Below are positions 11,431 to 22,599 of a stretch of DNA of 64,000 nt, piece by piece. The stretch lies in contig CM038038.1 of NCBI GenBank assembly GCA_021397845.1, positions 66,510,748 through 66,574,747 on the forward strand, in the 5' to 3' direction. The position numbers and the translations under genes were made by a program. Below the pieces are notes generated by a model that saw nothing but the letters and a program-made list of their open reading frames with translations, searched no databases and was not told the DNA's origin. This stretch comes from Areca catechu. Its lineage: Eukaryota > Streptophyta > Magnoliopsida > Arecales > Arecaceae. Numbering within the stretch: the stretch's first letter is position 1; each line of letters opens with the position of its first letter.

Positions 11431-14136
11431 TATTGTATCTTGTCTCCTTCTCATAGACCATAATCATTAATGTGCATGCTCATCTCGATGATGGCCCATG
11501 GAAAGGAAATGTAGTGATTGGTATGGTGCACTGCCATGTTGGTGCACACGATATAGGATATGATTTTTTGAAAGATTGGTATGGTGCACTGCCATTCCCA
11601 TTTTCCCATGAACCAAATGTCCACTTACAAAGCGACCCGTATATGCATTCTCTTTGTATAGTTTTCTTTCTTTCTTTTTTTCATAATGTTATATGGTTTT
11701 TCGATCCCTAACTTATTGAACAATTTATGTTTTCTGGAGTACACACAGAGAGAGAGTGTGTGTGTGGGTATGTGGTAGGATCCTAGCATCAGACCCAAGG
11801 TATCAAGTTTCAGGTGTGTGGTTCTTTCCCCTATTTCTAATGTTTACTTTTTTAAATTTTATTATGCTATCAGATTTTTTCTAACTGAAGTATCATATCT
11901 TTCTTACAATTTTTCTTTTGCTGCAGATGGTCCATATATACTACAGGCTTCAAAAGCACAACCATATCCCCTCTTCATATGAGCCCACAAGACCCAATAA
12001 TTACTTCCCTTCTTCGGTTTTGCTTATTAATTGGTTATATTATTATGATTTTTTATCTTTTTTTTTACAATAAATTTTGCATTAATATTTTTTATGATTT
12101 TAATTATGATATGGTTATCGGTACAAAAACATGTGACTCTCCACCTGTAGAGACATTCTGTCAACTTAGTGTTCGTATGCATGGCAAATCAGGTGTACCT
12201 AATTTTTTTAATTAATATAAATGAGTTAGGGGAAAACCTAACTTGAGATAATGTAATATTATTTTAATAAGGTTTACAGTAAAATATTTGTCCCGGTTAT
12301 TGTCTACATCGATTCTTAGAGCAAATAAAGGGCCATTGTCTACGAAACCAGACTACAGGATTGGAAAGGATATTTAGATCAAAATAGGCCATTCATGGGA
12401 GTTCGAGGAGGTTTTAGTGCAAGGTTTAAGTAGCATATTTAGTCTAGGAGAGGGCATTGAGAGGTTAGAAAGTTGGAGCTGTGATCGTTGACCTGTACGT
12501 ACATGCATTTAGAGCTTCTTTCCATGAGAGAGTTTTTCTTCCTTTGCTCGATGCTGAACACGCATCCAGCACTTCACAGAGGAGTTTATTGTTGAATTCT
12601 AGACTTTTCTCTAATATTAGTTTCCATCAGATTATCCAGTGAGTCTGATGAGGGAGTTTTTGATTAACTGAATGGGCACGGTGTCAGAGCTGTGTGCAGT
12701 CCAAGATCTATATTGCCTGGCAATTTGTTTGGCCACAAAATCTGGATGACTTGTGGCCAAAGTTTTGAAGCATTTAGAGGTGTTTCATGTCGAGCCGACT
12801 CCTGGAGATCGAGTCGATACACAGGCTGGCACGGCACAGGATGGCACGGCACGCAATATTTGGAGGCTTGAATATGACAATATGAACAACAATATTTGCT
12901 TTTTTAATGTTGTGCTGTAGTCGGTGATCATTTATTGTTTCCTTTCTTTTTTTGAGATATCTTTCAAGTAGAGGGTGTTTTTTATACTCACTTTTTCAAT
13001 GATACATAGTATTCACACTATTACAACATGATACAATTTTCAAACACTCTCACTAACTAAAAATCATCAATGGATTAGAAGAGTGACCCCTTGCCAATGA
13101 TTTTTCATGTTTGGTAAGATTGTTGCATTACATCCTAAATTTCTTACATAGTACGGTTTGTCTTTGAAATGTTTGACCCTCTTTTGTATGGCACAATTTT
13201 CCTTATCGATGACAATGATGAAGGGCTGCATGTTGATGGAGCATGGCTTGGAGACATTAGCTAAAAATTAAAAATAAATTTTTATAATGTAGTCGCGATA
13301 CTCCACTGACATTAACTTCGCTTCTCCTGAGCCACAATTGTATATATGTTTCTATACTTGGTAATGGCAACCCAATTGGTCTATTATCATGAATTTGTAC
13401 TCTATCTATAAGGACAAGTATATGAACATGTGCATTTAGAATTTTATGAATGATGTACCGACACATGCAGGTCTACCATTTCATGTATTAAGGCGGCCCC
13501 TTCTTACTGTTATTTAATGAATATATATTTTTTTGGTTTCTTTACCTTATAGTTCGTTGATGAAGTTATTGCAACCTGTTACCATATGACAATTTGGATT
13601 TCTTTTATATGATTGGTAAGAAATAAAATTTTAGTTGTTATGAATGGAGAGCATACTTCCCCAAAGTTTAGTTTATCTTGTACTAGATGATACCATATAT
13701 TGCATGGTAATATTTGTTTGTGTTGTTTTATATTCATAGGCCTTCTCTCTGTATCACAACCAAACATGATTTTGCATTTCTGGAATATCTTCATATCCTG
13801 GTTCTTATCGGATGGGTCTTTTTTTATGATGTGTTGTACTATGAAACTCACTTGGCTGAAAGTGTTGCATGAAACTTATATATTATTTTGCTTAAGCCCT
13901 GGTTGCCATTATAGTATGATATATAGATCCATGTTTGTATATGTTTGTTCAATGCATGAATGCACACAGCTTATACTTGCTTCTGTTTTCTTATTTGCTG
14001 AGCATGAAAGAGCTATCTACCTAACAGAAAATATGAATTTGCAGTGTAGTTTGTTTGGTACATGTATTTTTGAGTCAGTTTCTTATGTAATGGTACTTAA
14101 AAATTTGGGTCAGTTTGGGTCGTCTCCTTTTCTCAG
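11431..14136. other. Interior of the TIR element, no certain gene
   Basis: This AT-rich interior contains a GA/GT microsatellite at about 11746-11768 and an acceptor-like TGCTGCAG near 11920-11930. A short spliceable-looking segment at about 12140-12191 has GTAG upstream and CAG/GTGTAC at its end. No reading frame carries a motif I recognise. The 30-base stretch ATGGTGCACTGCCAT occurs twice, near 11523 and 11581. Confidence 0.4.
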
Positions 14137-14298
14137 GGTCTTGAAAATGAAGTTATGTGGGAGAAGGCTCTTGGCCAGGTGGTCGGCTCTTGTGCTGGGT
14201 GCCAGAAATTTGCCATGCCAGTGCGTGCTGGATCCGTGCCAGAGTTGGCTCCTCCCTTGGAGTCGGCTCTTGTAAAAAATGCTCCAAGTTACATCTAA
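14137..14298 (+). other. Exon-like open segment after a strong acceptor site
   Basis: A pyrimidine tract and CTCAG acceptor end at 14136. From 14137 a frame stays open for 53 codons to a TAA at 14296-14298, with balanced amino-acid composition (G-L-E-N-E-V-M-W-E-K-A-L-G...). I do not recognise it. It could be the last exon of a captured gene, or chance. It sits just before the 52-bp repeats. Confidence 0.3.
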
Positions 14299-14346
14299 AT
14301 TACTTACTATTTTCTTTTATTTTTTGTAGCTTACAAGTTGCTATGG

Positions 14347-14500
14347 TGGACTTCGATGGAGTGAACAAGACTGATGATTGCCACTGCTGTTGTGGTGATG
14401 GACTTCGATGGAGTGAACAAGACTGATGATTGCCACTGCTGTTGTGGTGATGGACTTCGATGGAGTGAACAAGACTGATGATTGCCACTGCTGTCACTAT
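14347..14500. repeat. Three tandem copies of a 52-bp unit
   Basis: TGGACTTCGATGGAGTGAAC starts at 14347, 14399 and 14451, giving an exact 52-base period. The third copy ends within the shared GCCACTGCTGT. Copies are almost identical, so the expansion looks recent. Confidence 0.9.
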
Positions 14501-14739
14501 CTGCAATATGTACCTTCATCAAAATGATGTTGCGGACATTCATTATAATGTGCCTTGTATCGAACTGAATGTTGTATTTCTTAGTTACTATTTTGTAGTA
14601 TCATTTGGGATTACATTGTTTCGACAGTAATACAAAATTGTGAAACAGTATGTTATCCTATTATGATGAAGTATCTGTCATGTTAAACAATCATCATATA
14701 TTTGTAATGAAAGCATGCTCTCATCTAAAGCCTTTCAGA

Positions 14740-15565
14740 TCATTTATCCAATGTCTGTACTGTGCCATTTATATTGGATGAAGTAATATATTGAAATGCC
14801 CAGCTTTTTCTCTCTCCCATGTGTACTGAATGATTTATTATATTGCAATGCACATGTTTATATTTTGAAAAGCCCAGGTTTATATGGTGTATATGAATTT
14901 GCATTTTGAAATGCCTAGGTTCTAATTGTGCCATTTGAATTGGTCTGAAGTTGTATATTGAAATGCCCAGGTTTATATGTAGTATAATGAATTTGTATTT
15001 TCAAATGCACATGTTTTAATTTTGCCATGTGAATTGGTCTGAAGTTGTATATTAAAATGCCCAGGTTTGTATTGTGCCATGTGTTATGGATGATTTATTA
15101 TATTGCAATGCCCAGGTTTATATTTTGAAATGCCCAGGTTTATATGTAGTATAATGAATTTGCATTTTCAAATGCCCAGGTTTTAATTTTGCCATGTGAA
15201 TTGATCTGAAGTTGTATATTGAAATGCCCAGGTTTGTATTATGCCATATGTTATGGATGATTTATTATATTGCAATGCCCAGGTTTATATTTTGAAATGC
15301 CCAGGTTTATATGTAGTATAATGAATTTGCATTTTCAAATGAACAGGTTTTAATTTTTCTATGTGAATTGGTCTGAAGTTGTATATTGAAATGCCCAGGT
15401 TTGTATTGTGCCATGTGTTATGGATGATTTATTATATTGCAATGCCCAGGTTTATATTTTGAAATGCTCAGGTTCATATGTAGTATAAAGAATTTGCATT
15501 TTCAAATGCCCAGGTTTTAATTTTGCCATTTGAATTGGTCTGAAGTTGTATAATTAAATGTCCGG
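14740..15565. repeat. 167-bp tandem array with a repeated TGCCCAGGTTT core
   Basis: The marker GAATTGGTCTGAAG (or one base different) occurs at 14937, 15031, 15198, 15365 and 15532. That gives one 94-base step followed by three 167-base steps. Inside each unit AAATGCCCAGGTTT recurs two or three times. The core (TTCTAATTGTGCCATTTG...CCAGGTT) resembles the start of the 253-bp repeat at 10706, so the two arrays probably share an origin. Confidence 0.85.
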
Positions 15566-16276
15566 GTTCTTAGAAGGCTATGTTCTATATTGCTGGATAC
15601 ATAATTATCATAGAAAAATGTATATCCAATCTAATCAGCTGCGTCGAAGGATTTGAAGTCAACAGAGCCTTTGCCAATATTCATCTGTTAGGTGTATTCT
15701 TGTTTTGGTCTTGTATGACATTGATGTTGTGTTATGAAATATATTGGGTCATAATACAATTTTTTATAGAAATTGTATTTTGTGAAATTTATTTGATCAT
15801 ATTTTTAATAATATATTATTATCAAAATAACTAATAAAAAATTATTATTAATTAATATTACTTTTCTTAAAATTAATGCCTAAAATTATTTTTATTCATT
15901 TTTATTTGATAATAATTTTTTAATAAAAATATTAACAATTTTATAATATTTTATTGGAGATAATCATATCTAAATTGATATCCCTATCCATGTTAACATG
16001 GAAATTTGCCAACTTAAATATAATTTACTAAAAAAATAATTAACATTTTCTACATTATAATCTTCAAGGGTAATTTTGTCATTTTAATAAAATTCATCCA
16101 CTATCCTCCAAGAATAAAGCCTTATTCTCATGTCAACCAAACACAAATAGGAATAAGACTGCATTAATTGCACTGGAATAACCACCTTATTCCATACTTC
16201 CAACCAAACAGAAAATGAGAATACCAACTAATTCCCAGGAATTACTATCCCTATTCTAGGGTTAACTTTTTAACAT

Positions 16277-16288
16277 CCAAACACCACC
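16277..16288 (-). repeat. Right terminal inverted repeat of the TAA-flanked element
   Basis: CCAAACACCACC is followed directly by TAA at 16289-16291. It is the reverse complement of the left end with one mismatch. Confidence 0.75.
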
Positions 16289-17519
16289 TAAGAGAAATTT
16301 TCTGCAGCATGAAAAGGAGAGGAAATCAAATCGATTTTATATTATTTTTCTTTTCCATGATTGAGTAAATTATTTGTTTCGATTCAAGGGATAGCTAGCT
16401 ATGTTGGACAGCTAGCTATGTTAGCATGGTTGTGAGTTTTTGATATTAATTTAATATTATTCTTTTGCTGGATATCTATATTTCCTAATTTTTATTGTTG
16501 ATTTATTATGTAGTTTAATTGATTAAGAGGCCTATTAATTGATTGTCTACATGATCGATTACTAAACTAAGTTCGTAATCCGTAATTGTTATGCAACTTG
16601 GTTAAAGTAGTACTTAGACAAAATGATTATGATCCCAGTTTTCATCTCTGTCTAAAAAGGAAACATAAAATGAATTAAACAATTTACGCTTATCTAATTG
16701 TTGTTCATCCTTAGCTTCATCCTAGTATGTAATGCTATCAATGAATACATGAGGATTGGTTAATACCAATTGGTTCATTGGTAAGAATTTAATTTAAGCG
16801 CTTGACTAAATTAATGAATATCAAGATGATTAGATTTATCTAGCTCCTAGGTAAGTCATCGGCTAAGTATTCAGAGAAAGAATAATATATTTATATATCG
16901 ATGATCAATCTGCTAACTAGCATAAAAATCCCTTGAATCGAACTTAAATTGAATCTAAAACAAATCTAAATTTAATTAAAGTTTTCCTTATTTGCATACT
17001 TAATTAGTAGATTTCATAATTATTCAGAATCCCCCCGTCTAGTTACTAAATTTGATTATCATATTCAGTCTCTAGGGTTTGACCCTGTACTCACTAATAC
17101 TGCAAGAAATATTACAAGAATTAGTGAAACAGTAATTAATTTTGGTGAATTCGACAAGCATTAGTTGTTAAGGAGGTGGTTTTAACAAAAGTAGTGGATG
17201 CTAATAGGTTATTAGGATCCCACCTCCTTTGGTATCTTTTCTGTTAAGGATACTAGCATGGCAAGGATGTTGTCCCCCCATGCACTCTTCCACCTCAACT
17301 GTCACTGACAAAGCTATTGTGGTAGGCATTGGACAGGGAGGGTAGTCTCCGTAGTGCAGCTAAGAGCTCTTCGGTACATCGGACACCAAAGATCAGAATG
17401 AGGGGGTCCTCCTGGGAGCCATGAGAAGTGATCCGCTCGATAATGCTCCTGATTGAGAAGCAACCCGATTGAGGGGCATGGGCATAATTGTGAGAATGGC
17501 CTAGAGGGCTAATGTCGGG

Positions 17520-17828
17520 CCAACTAGCAAACTAAGTTATGTATATTTTCTCTTGAAGATTATGGTGAATAAAAGAACATTCCATATCTAGCCGACAAAA
17601 CAGTTGTGGGCGAAGCCTATTAAAAGAATAATCCAAATAGTAGAATGATTGACGACTGGCTAAAAGTTTTAAAAAAATCAACACCAGGTTGCTTATGAAT
17701 ACTCTTAGCTACCAAGATAGCTTTGTATTTATTAATGGATTCATCTAGGCATATGTTTAATTTTGAAAACCCACTTGAACCCAATAACATTCAAATTGAG
17801 CTTATGAGGAACTAAGATCCAAGTGTTT
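17520..17828 (-). pseudogene. Copia (Ty1) reverse transcriptase fragment
   Basis: Read on the minus strand with frame changes, this gives T-W-x-L-V-P, then G-F-K-W-V-F-K-I-K. It continues S-I-N-K-Y-K-A-x-L-V-A-K, Q-P-G-V-D-F-x-x-T-F, and a relic of the R-L-D-x-x-x-x-F-x-H-x-x-L-Q-E-x-I-Y motif. This is the N-terminal half of the Copia RVT_2 reverse transcriptase. It has several frameshifts and no flanking LTR was found. It is a short, old relic. Confidence 0.7.
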
Positions 17829-18830
17829 TAAAGAAATTGGAAATCTTAAAATTTTCCAAATTAAGTTTCCCTCCAAAATGTCTTCTTTGTAACCTCTTTG
17901 TTTGAGATCTCTTTAGTTCCACTTCAAGAGTGGAAAAATATTTTGAACTCCTTATATGTGAAAGGGTTTGTCCATATCTCTTAGAGGCATTTGACAAGGT
18001 TTGAAGAAAAGCTTTTAATACACATGCATGAACCAAATCAGACTGTGCAAAGCATAGGCATGGGTGCGGGTGCAAGGAAAATCTTTAATATGTGCACGCA
18101 TATTGAACTAAACTGAACCAAACTGGGCGGGGTGTGGGTGCACATTGGGCTATTTTTAATACTTAAACCATTGGGGTCTTAGCTTCTTCAACAAAATCTT
18201 TCATCAATCTCTTCCATAATCATGCTTGTAGGCAGAAAAATTTTAGGATATCCTGTACGAGGGATGGAAATATATCTTAGAATAGTACTTTGTGCATTTT
18301 TGGACTTTTTTTTTGATTTTGTAATCTTTAGGAAATCAAATTTAATTCTCTAAAATAGAAATCACTAATTTTGTTAGCTTTCTTAGGCTACATCTAAGAT
18401 TTTTCTATTAGTCAGTTCCAACATTCTAAGGTATGTTTTAGGATTATGTTTAAGAAGATAACATAATGCTAATCCAATATTAAATCTAAGTAGTACATGA
18501 TAAAATTTATTTATTAATTTGCTTTTCAAAATAGAAATAAAATAGGGTTAGTATTTTACAAGTTAAAGTTTAATCTATTTTTAGAATAGTCTTATTATCT
18601 TTCAAAAATTTATTTACTAAACTTTATAGCTATAACGGTTATTATTTTGTTAATAGTTCATTTTACTAGATCTAATTCAATTCAATAATTTTAAAGGTTA
18701 AAATAATTTAAAAAATTATATATATTTGATAATCAAGTTATCAAGAATCATGAAAATATTGAATAGAATCTATGGATTTCTTTTGCAACTCATTTACTTC
18801 ATTTTTCTTTTGTAATTCCATCTCCTTATA

Positions 18831-19000
18831 ATGGATAATAATGATTTCACTAGCCTCAAGCTTGAAAAATTTTATTGCTCAAGATTTGCTAAATGGCAAG
18901 AACATGCATCTAGAAGCTTGGCTCATAACTTTGGAATTCATTTTTGCTATAGCAAAAGATCTTCCTTATCCTTCAAAAAGATTCTCTTCCCAATCCTCAG
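18831..19000 (+). pseudogene. Possible Copia gag N-terminal fragment
   Basis: The frame starting at 18831 reads L-K-L-E-K-F-x-x-x-x-F-A-K-W-Q-E, resembling the 'L-x-x-F-D-G-x-N-F-x-x-W' start of plant Copia gag proteins. A frame change would continue it as a W-L-I-T-L-E-like stretch. The similarity is short and could be chance. Confidence 0.25.
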
Positions 19001-19389
19001 ATACTCAACTTGTAGTAGACAAAGTTAGATTTAGCATAGATGACATGCATGCAGAAAACCCTAATATAGTGAAAGCAATATCTATGAAAAAAATTTTCTT
19101 AATTTTATAATAGCATGCTGATTTAAAATAAATTATATGATCATCCATACAAGTCACTAATATGCTGGCATAGCATAAATAAATCTGACCTGAAGTAAGA
19201 AAAATTAGAATAAGAGGTTTCAACTTACCTGAATCATTTTTGTCCTTCTCAAATTGGGTCGGATCTTGCAGATTCCCGAGATTTTATTGGAGCTACGCAT
19301 GTGCTCGGCCTGTACTGGTATTCATCCAGAAACTTCCTGATCGAATTACCAAGGTCACTGGAATACTAGGTCCTTGCAGGTCTTCCTCC

Positions 19390-20256
19390 AAGATTAGATC
19401 TAAAGATGCTTGTTGGGATATGTCAGTTCAGGCACAAATCAACCACCGGTTCGACCGCTTGTGCACTCCCTCCCGAAATAGACACCTCAAACCAAAGTGC
19501 CCAGGGAAAGCCGAATGATTAATGGGCAATGCGATGATGTGATCTTCGGATTTAGCCAAAGACATAACCCTTAGCTCTGGCCGAAGACATGGCCCTCGGT
19601 CCCAGCCGAAGACATGATCTTTGGCCCTGACCGAAGACATGATCTTCGGCCCAGCCGAAGACATAGTCTTTGGCCTCAACCACAGGTACTAATCCGAAGG
19701 CGTCTCAAGACGAAGACACCTCTCCGATCCAACAATGACCACTCTTGGAGAAGAGGCCCGAAGGCAGATCTTCGACCAACATCAAATTCACACGAACGTG
19801 GGGGTAACGGTTACAATCGGTTGCATAACTATCACCTCCAAAGTACAACTATGCCGAAGCGACCACGTGGCCATAAACTCCAATGGTAACGCCTCCGGCC
19901 TGACTGGAACCATTCAATAACTACCCACGGTTATAGTTAGAGGGGAATCAATTAGCTCCCATCGTGACTGTAGGAGAGAGGACGAAGCCACAGGTCGAGC
20001 TAGCTGATATAAATACTGGTAAGAGGGGACACTTGAGGTAGGCACAACGAAATCCTGAAAATACCAGAGTTTCTTTCCTCGCCATCTCCCTCCTCAGAAT
20101 CTTTCCCATTCTATTGCTGGAGCCTGTCTCTGACATAGGCATTGGAGTGTCCCCCATTGGAGAACATCCGGCTAGGGGTCTATTTTGCAGGTGAACCAGG
20201 GAAGCGAACCTGTGATCCAGCAGCTCTGCCCGGTCAGAAAGGAGATTCTATGCCAA
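19390..20256 (+). repeat. 5' LTR of TAT-1 (boundaries approximate)
   Basis: The sequence has the composition of Tat LTRs, with several short CCGAAGACAT direct repeats at about 19590-19680. It contains a TATA box at 20008 and ends about five bases before a primer binding site at 20262. The left boundary is not resolved because the partner LTR is missing. Open frames across it are not genes. Confidence 0.55.
20008..20015 (+). promoter_or_regulatory. TATA box of the TAT-1 LTR
   Basis: TATAAATA lies about 240 bases before the LTR end, a plausible U3/R position. Confidence 0.55.
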
Positions 20257-20261
20257 TAGAT

Positions 20262-20280
20262 TGGCACGCTAGGTAGGGGG
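20262..20280 (+). promoter_or_regulatory. Primer binding site region of TAT-1
   Basis: TGGCACGCTAGGTAGGGGG follows the LTR. It resembles the TTGGCGCGCTAGGTAGGGGG found just inside the LTR of many plant Tat-type elements. I did not assign the tRNA. Confidence 0.55.
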
Positions 20281-20359
20281 AAGGAATCAAGTACGAGAGC
20301 ATATTAAGCATCTACCGTTAGCTCCCTTCCTTAGAAAAGGGGAAGTGTAAGGAATTTCC

Positions 20360-21800
20360 AATGGTGAAAGGAAAAACTCAGAATGCCTTGATAAGTAGAA
20401 GTCGCATTCCTTCACAAAGGGGTGAACCCCTGGCGAGGAACGACATTCCGCCTTCCATGCTTGTCATGGGATAGCAGCAATTTGAGACTCTCTTGAACCA
20501 AGTCAATGCTCTCACGACTATGGTTCAGAATTTTCAAGATAAAGCCCTTCAGGTGGGGCATCCGCCAGCCACCTCCAAACATAGCCATCGATCCCGGAGG
20601 GAAAAAGCCCCTCGAGATGGATCCACCCATCTTTCCCTCCATGATCGATCATCTCTCGGGGGCCGAAGCTCCCAAATCCCAAGACTAACCGATTCACTAT
20701 GAAGAGGAAAGAGGCCTAGGCAATCTCTCTCTGCTTCTTCCGAAGACTCCACTCCCGAAAGGGACCTACCAAAGGAAGTCCACCCCAATTACGAGGGAAA
20801 GCTTAAGGCCCTCGAATCTGAGGTTGAGAAGCTTAAAGGGTAGGAGAACCACGGTGACCTCGTGGCATGCGAACTGCACCCTCCATTCACCTCTCGCATC
20901 ATGGCCAAAGTTGTTCCCCGGTACTTTAAGGTCCCTCAGATGGAGCCCTATGATGGCACCACTGACTCGCTTGATCACCTGGCCAGTTTCAAAGCCCACA
21001 TGATGATTCAAGGGGCTTCAGATGCACTGTACTACCTCGCCTTCCCGGCCACTTTGAAGAAAGCCACTTGGATGTCGTACTCAAGCATACACCCAGGTAC
21101 CATCAATTCTTTTTTCGAGCTAGAGAAATTGTTTGTCTTGCATTTCAATACCTGCCACAAGATGCCTCGCAACACGGACACTCTATTTCTCCTTCACCAG
21201 AATGAAGGAGAAAGTCTACAGGATTATATCTCCAGATTCAACTTGACTATTCTCGATATCCCTGATCTCAATGAGTACGTGGCCATGTTCACGTTAAAGA
21301 AGGGGCTCTGAATGTCTAGGCTCACCTTCTCCATGGATAAAAAGTTTTTCAGAAGATACACATAGTCAAGGGCTCAGAAGTACATCGATGTCGAAGAGCA
21401 AGCGGCGAACTGGTAGCTAGCCAAAGGGAAGCCCCTCCTAAAGAAGAAGAACAGTAGGGGACGAGGCCCCCCTGCACCCAACACCAACGACAACAACAAC
21501 AAATATCCTGATCAGCGATGAAGTCCCAGGCCTAGAGCACTGGGCAAGAGATTTGATTCCTACACCCCCTTAACCTCCCTAGAGAAAAGAACCTGCTGAA
21601 GATAGAAAAAGAGAGCTACCTCCAGCGGCCACATCCCATGAAGGCGTCCTCTTCTGCAAGGAACAGGAATAAATATTACCGATTCCACCTGGACCATAGC
21701 CACGACATCGAAGAGTGCATCCAACTTAGCAATGCCATTAAGGATCTCATCAAGAGAGGTTACCTGGGGTGGTACATTGGTTTCCAAGGACCTCGGCCAA
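20360..21800 (+). pseudogene. TAT-1 gag polyprotein
   Basis: The Retrotrans_gag core is clearest at 20862-21311, with P-x-F-K-V-P and Y-D-G-T-T-D-S-L-D-H-L. It continues with F-P-A-T-L-K, A-T-W-x-x-Y and a Q-N-E-G-E-S-L-Q-D-Y-I-S-R-F motif. It continues after a TGA at 21309 into F-S-M-D-K-K. A zinc-binding Y-x-x-H-x-D-H-S-H-D-I-E-E-C stretch follows near 21680, close to R-G-Y-L. Gag forms the cytoplasmic virus-like particle that packages element RNA. The N-terminal part from about 20360 is broken by stops (for example near 20474 and 20700). No single frame spans the gene. Confidence 0.85.
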
Positions 21801-21959
21801 AAGCTGCAGTTCCCTAGAGGGCTCCTGAAGAAGCCGAATTCTGAACCAAAGGCCCACCAGCGGGAACTTAGGGATGCTGCATCGATCGATCGACTAGAGA
21901 AGGGCTGAAGATGATGCCCCGAAGTGGCTTAAAGACAATAACACCATACTCTTCTCCGA

Positions 21960-22330
21960 TGATGACCTCACGGGGGTCCAACTCCTACATGATGACCCTG
22001 TTGTAATATCGATCGTTGTGGCCAATTATGATGTAAGGCATATCTTGGTTGATAATGGAAGCTCTGCTGATATCTTACTCTATGACACGTTCTCTCGGAT
22101 GTGCCTACCTAAAAATAAACTGCAAAGATCCCCTGTGCCGCTCACTGGCTTTGGAGGCAACCAAGTCAATGTCGAGGGTGAGATAATACTGCCTATAACC
22201 CTCGGCACCGAACTTCGATAGAAGACACTACAGATTAACTTCACGGTAGTCCAAATCCCCTCGGCCTACAACGTGATTTTGGGACGGCCCATCCTGAACA
22301 AATTTTGGGTCATAGTGTTAACTTATCACC
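21960..22330 (+). pseudogene. TAT-1 aspartic protease
   Basis: At 22018-22221 the protein has H-I-L-V-D-N-G-S-S-A-D-I-L, the gypsy retropepsin active site (D-N-G-S-S). L-x-G-F-G-G and V-x-G-x-I-x-L-P follow. A TAG at 22219 interrupts the domain before its end (V-I-L-G-R-P near 22275). The enzyme would cleave the gag-pol polyprotein. Confidence 0.85.
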
Positions 22331-22599
22331 TCTTGGTGCATTTTCCCACCAGGAGTGGCATCGAAGAAGCAAAGGGAAATCAGAGAATGGCGTGGTGATG
22401 CTTAATGATATAGGACAAGCATTCCAACGACCCCATAACTTGGGATCAGTTGGTTTCGAGAGACCCAATCACAGACTGTGGTGAGCCCATGGAAAGAACT
22501 ATTTTGGTACAGCTAATCGAAGAGGACCACACCAAGGTCATACAAATCGGAAGCTTGCTCGACAAAGAGATTAGGGAAAAGCTGATCTACTTACTTTGA

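Larger units (their letters stand above)
9591..16288. mobile_element. 6.7-kb TIR element with TAA target duplication (PIF/Harbinger-like, no transposase seen)
   Basis: The left end reads GGTAGTGTTTGG and the reverse complement of the right end reads GGTGGTGTTTGG, matching 11 of 12 bases. The trinucleotide TAA flanks both ends exactly (9588-9590 and 16289-16291). A TAA/TWA duplication and a G-rich ...TGTTTGG terminus are typical of plant PIF/Harbinger and Tourist-type elements. Removing 9591-16288 plus one TAA restores a continuous LTR. Both end regions are also rich in GGAATA / TTATTCC motifs beyond the 12-bp repeat. I see no DDE transposase or Myb-like gene, so I call it non-autonomous. Inside are a TATA box, exon-like segments and three tandem arrays. 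Confidence 0.75.
8479..17160 (+). mobile_element. Athila-like LTR (about 2 kb), split by a TAA-flanked TIR element
   Basis: The LTR begins TGATAAGGACATAATTATAC right after a polypurine-like tract and ends ...GAATTCGACAAGCA at 17160. The two halves are 8479-9590 and 16289-17160, about 1985 bases once the insert (9591-16288) is removed. The left half resembles the Athila LTRs at 49956 and 59229 (the 'GAAGAAATT' area, the GTGGACC motifs and the TATA placement). A 5' counterpart is not in the window, so this is a 3' or solo LTR. The minus-strand open frame at 9029-8580 lies inside it and is not a gene. Confidence 0.6.
17161..19389. other. AT-rich transposon debris, no intact gene
   Basis: Apart from a Copia RT scrap (17520-17828) and a doubtful gag-like piece (18831-19000), I see no gene. 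The interval is AT-rich, and its frames are short and without motifs. The minus-strand frame 18075-17812 overlaps the upstream side of the Copia scrap but lacks recognisable domains. Confidence 0.5.

Noticed and set aside
10703..11454. Three similar minus-strand ORFs as a small gene family
   Set aside because: They are the same frame repeated in the 253-bp tandem units.
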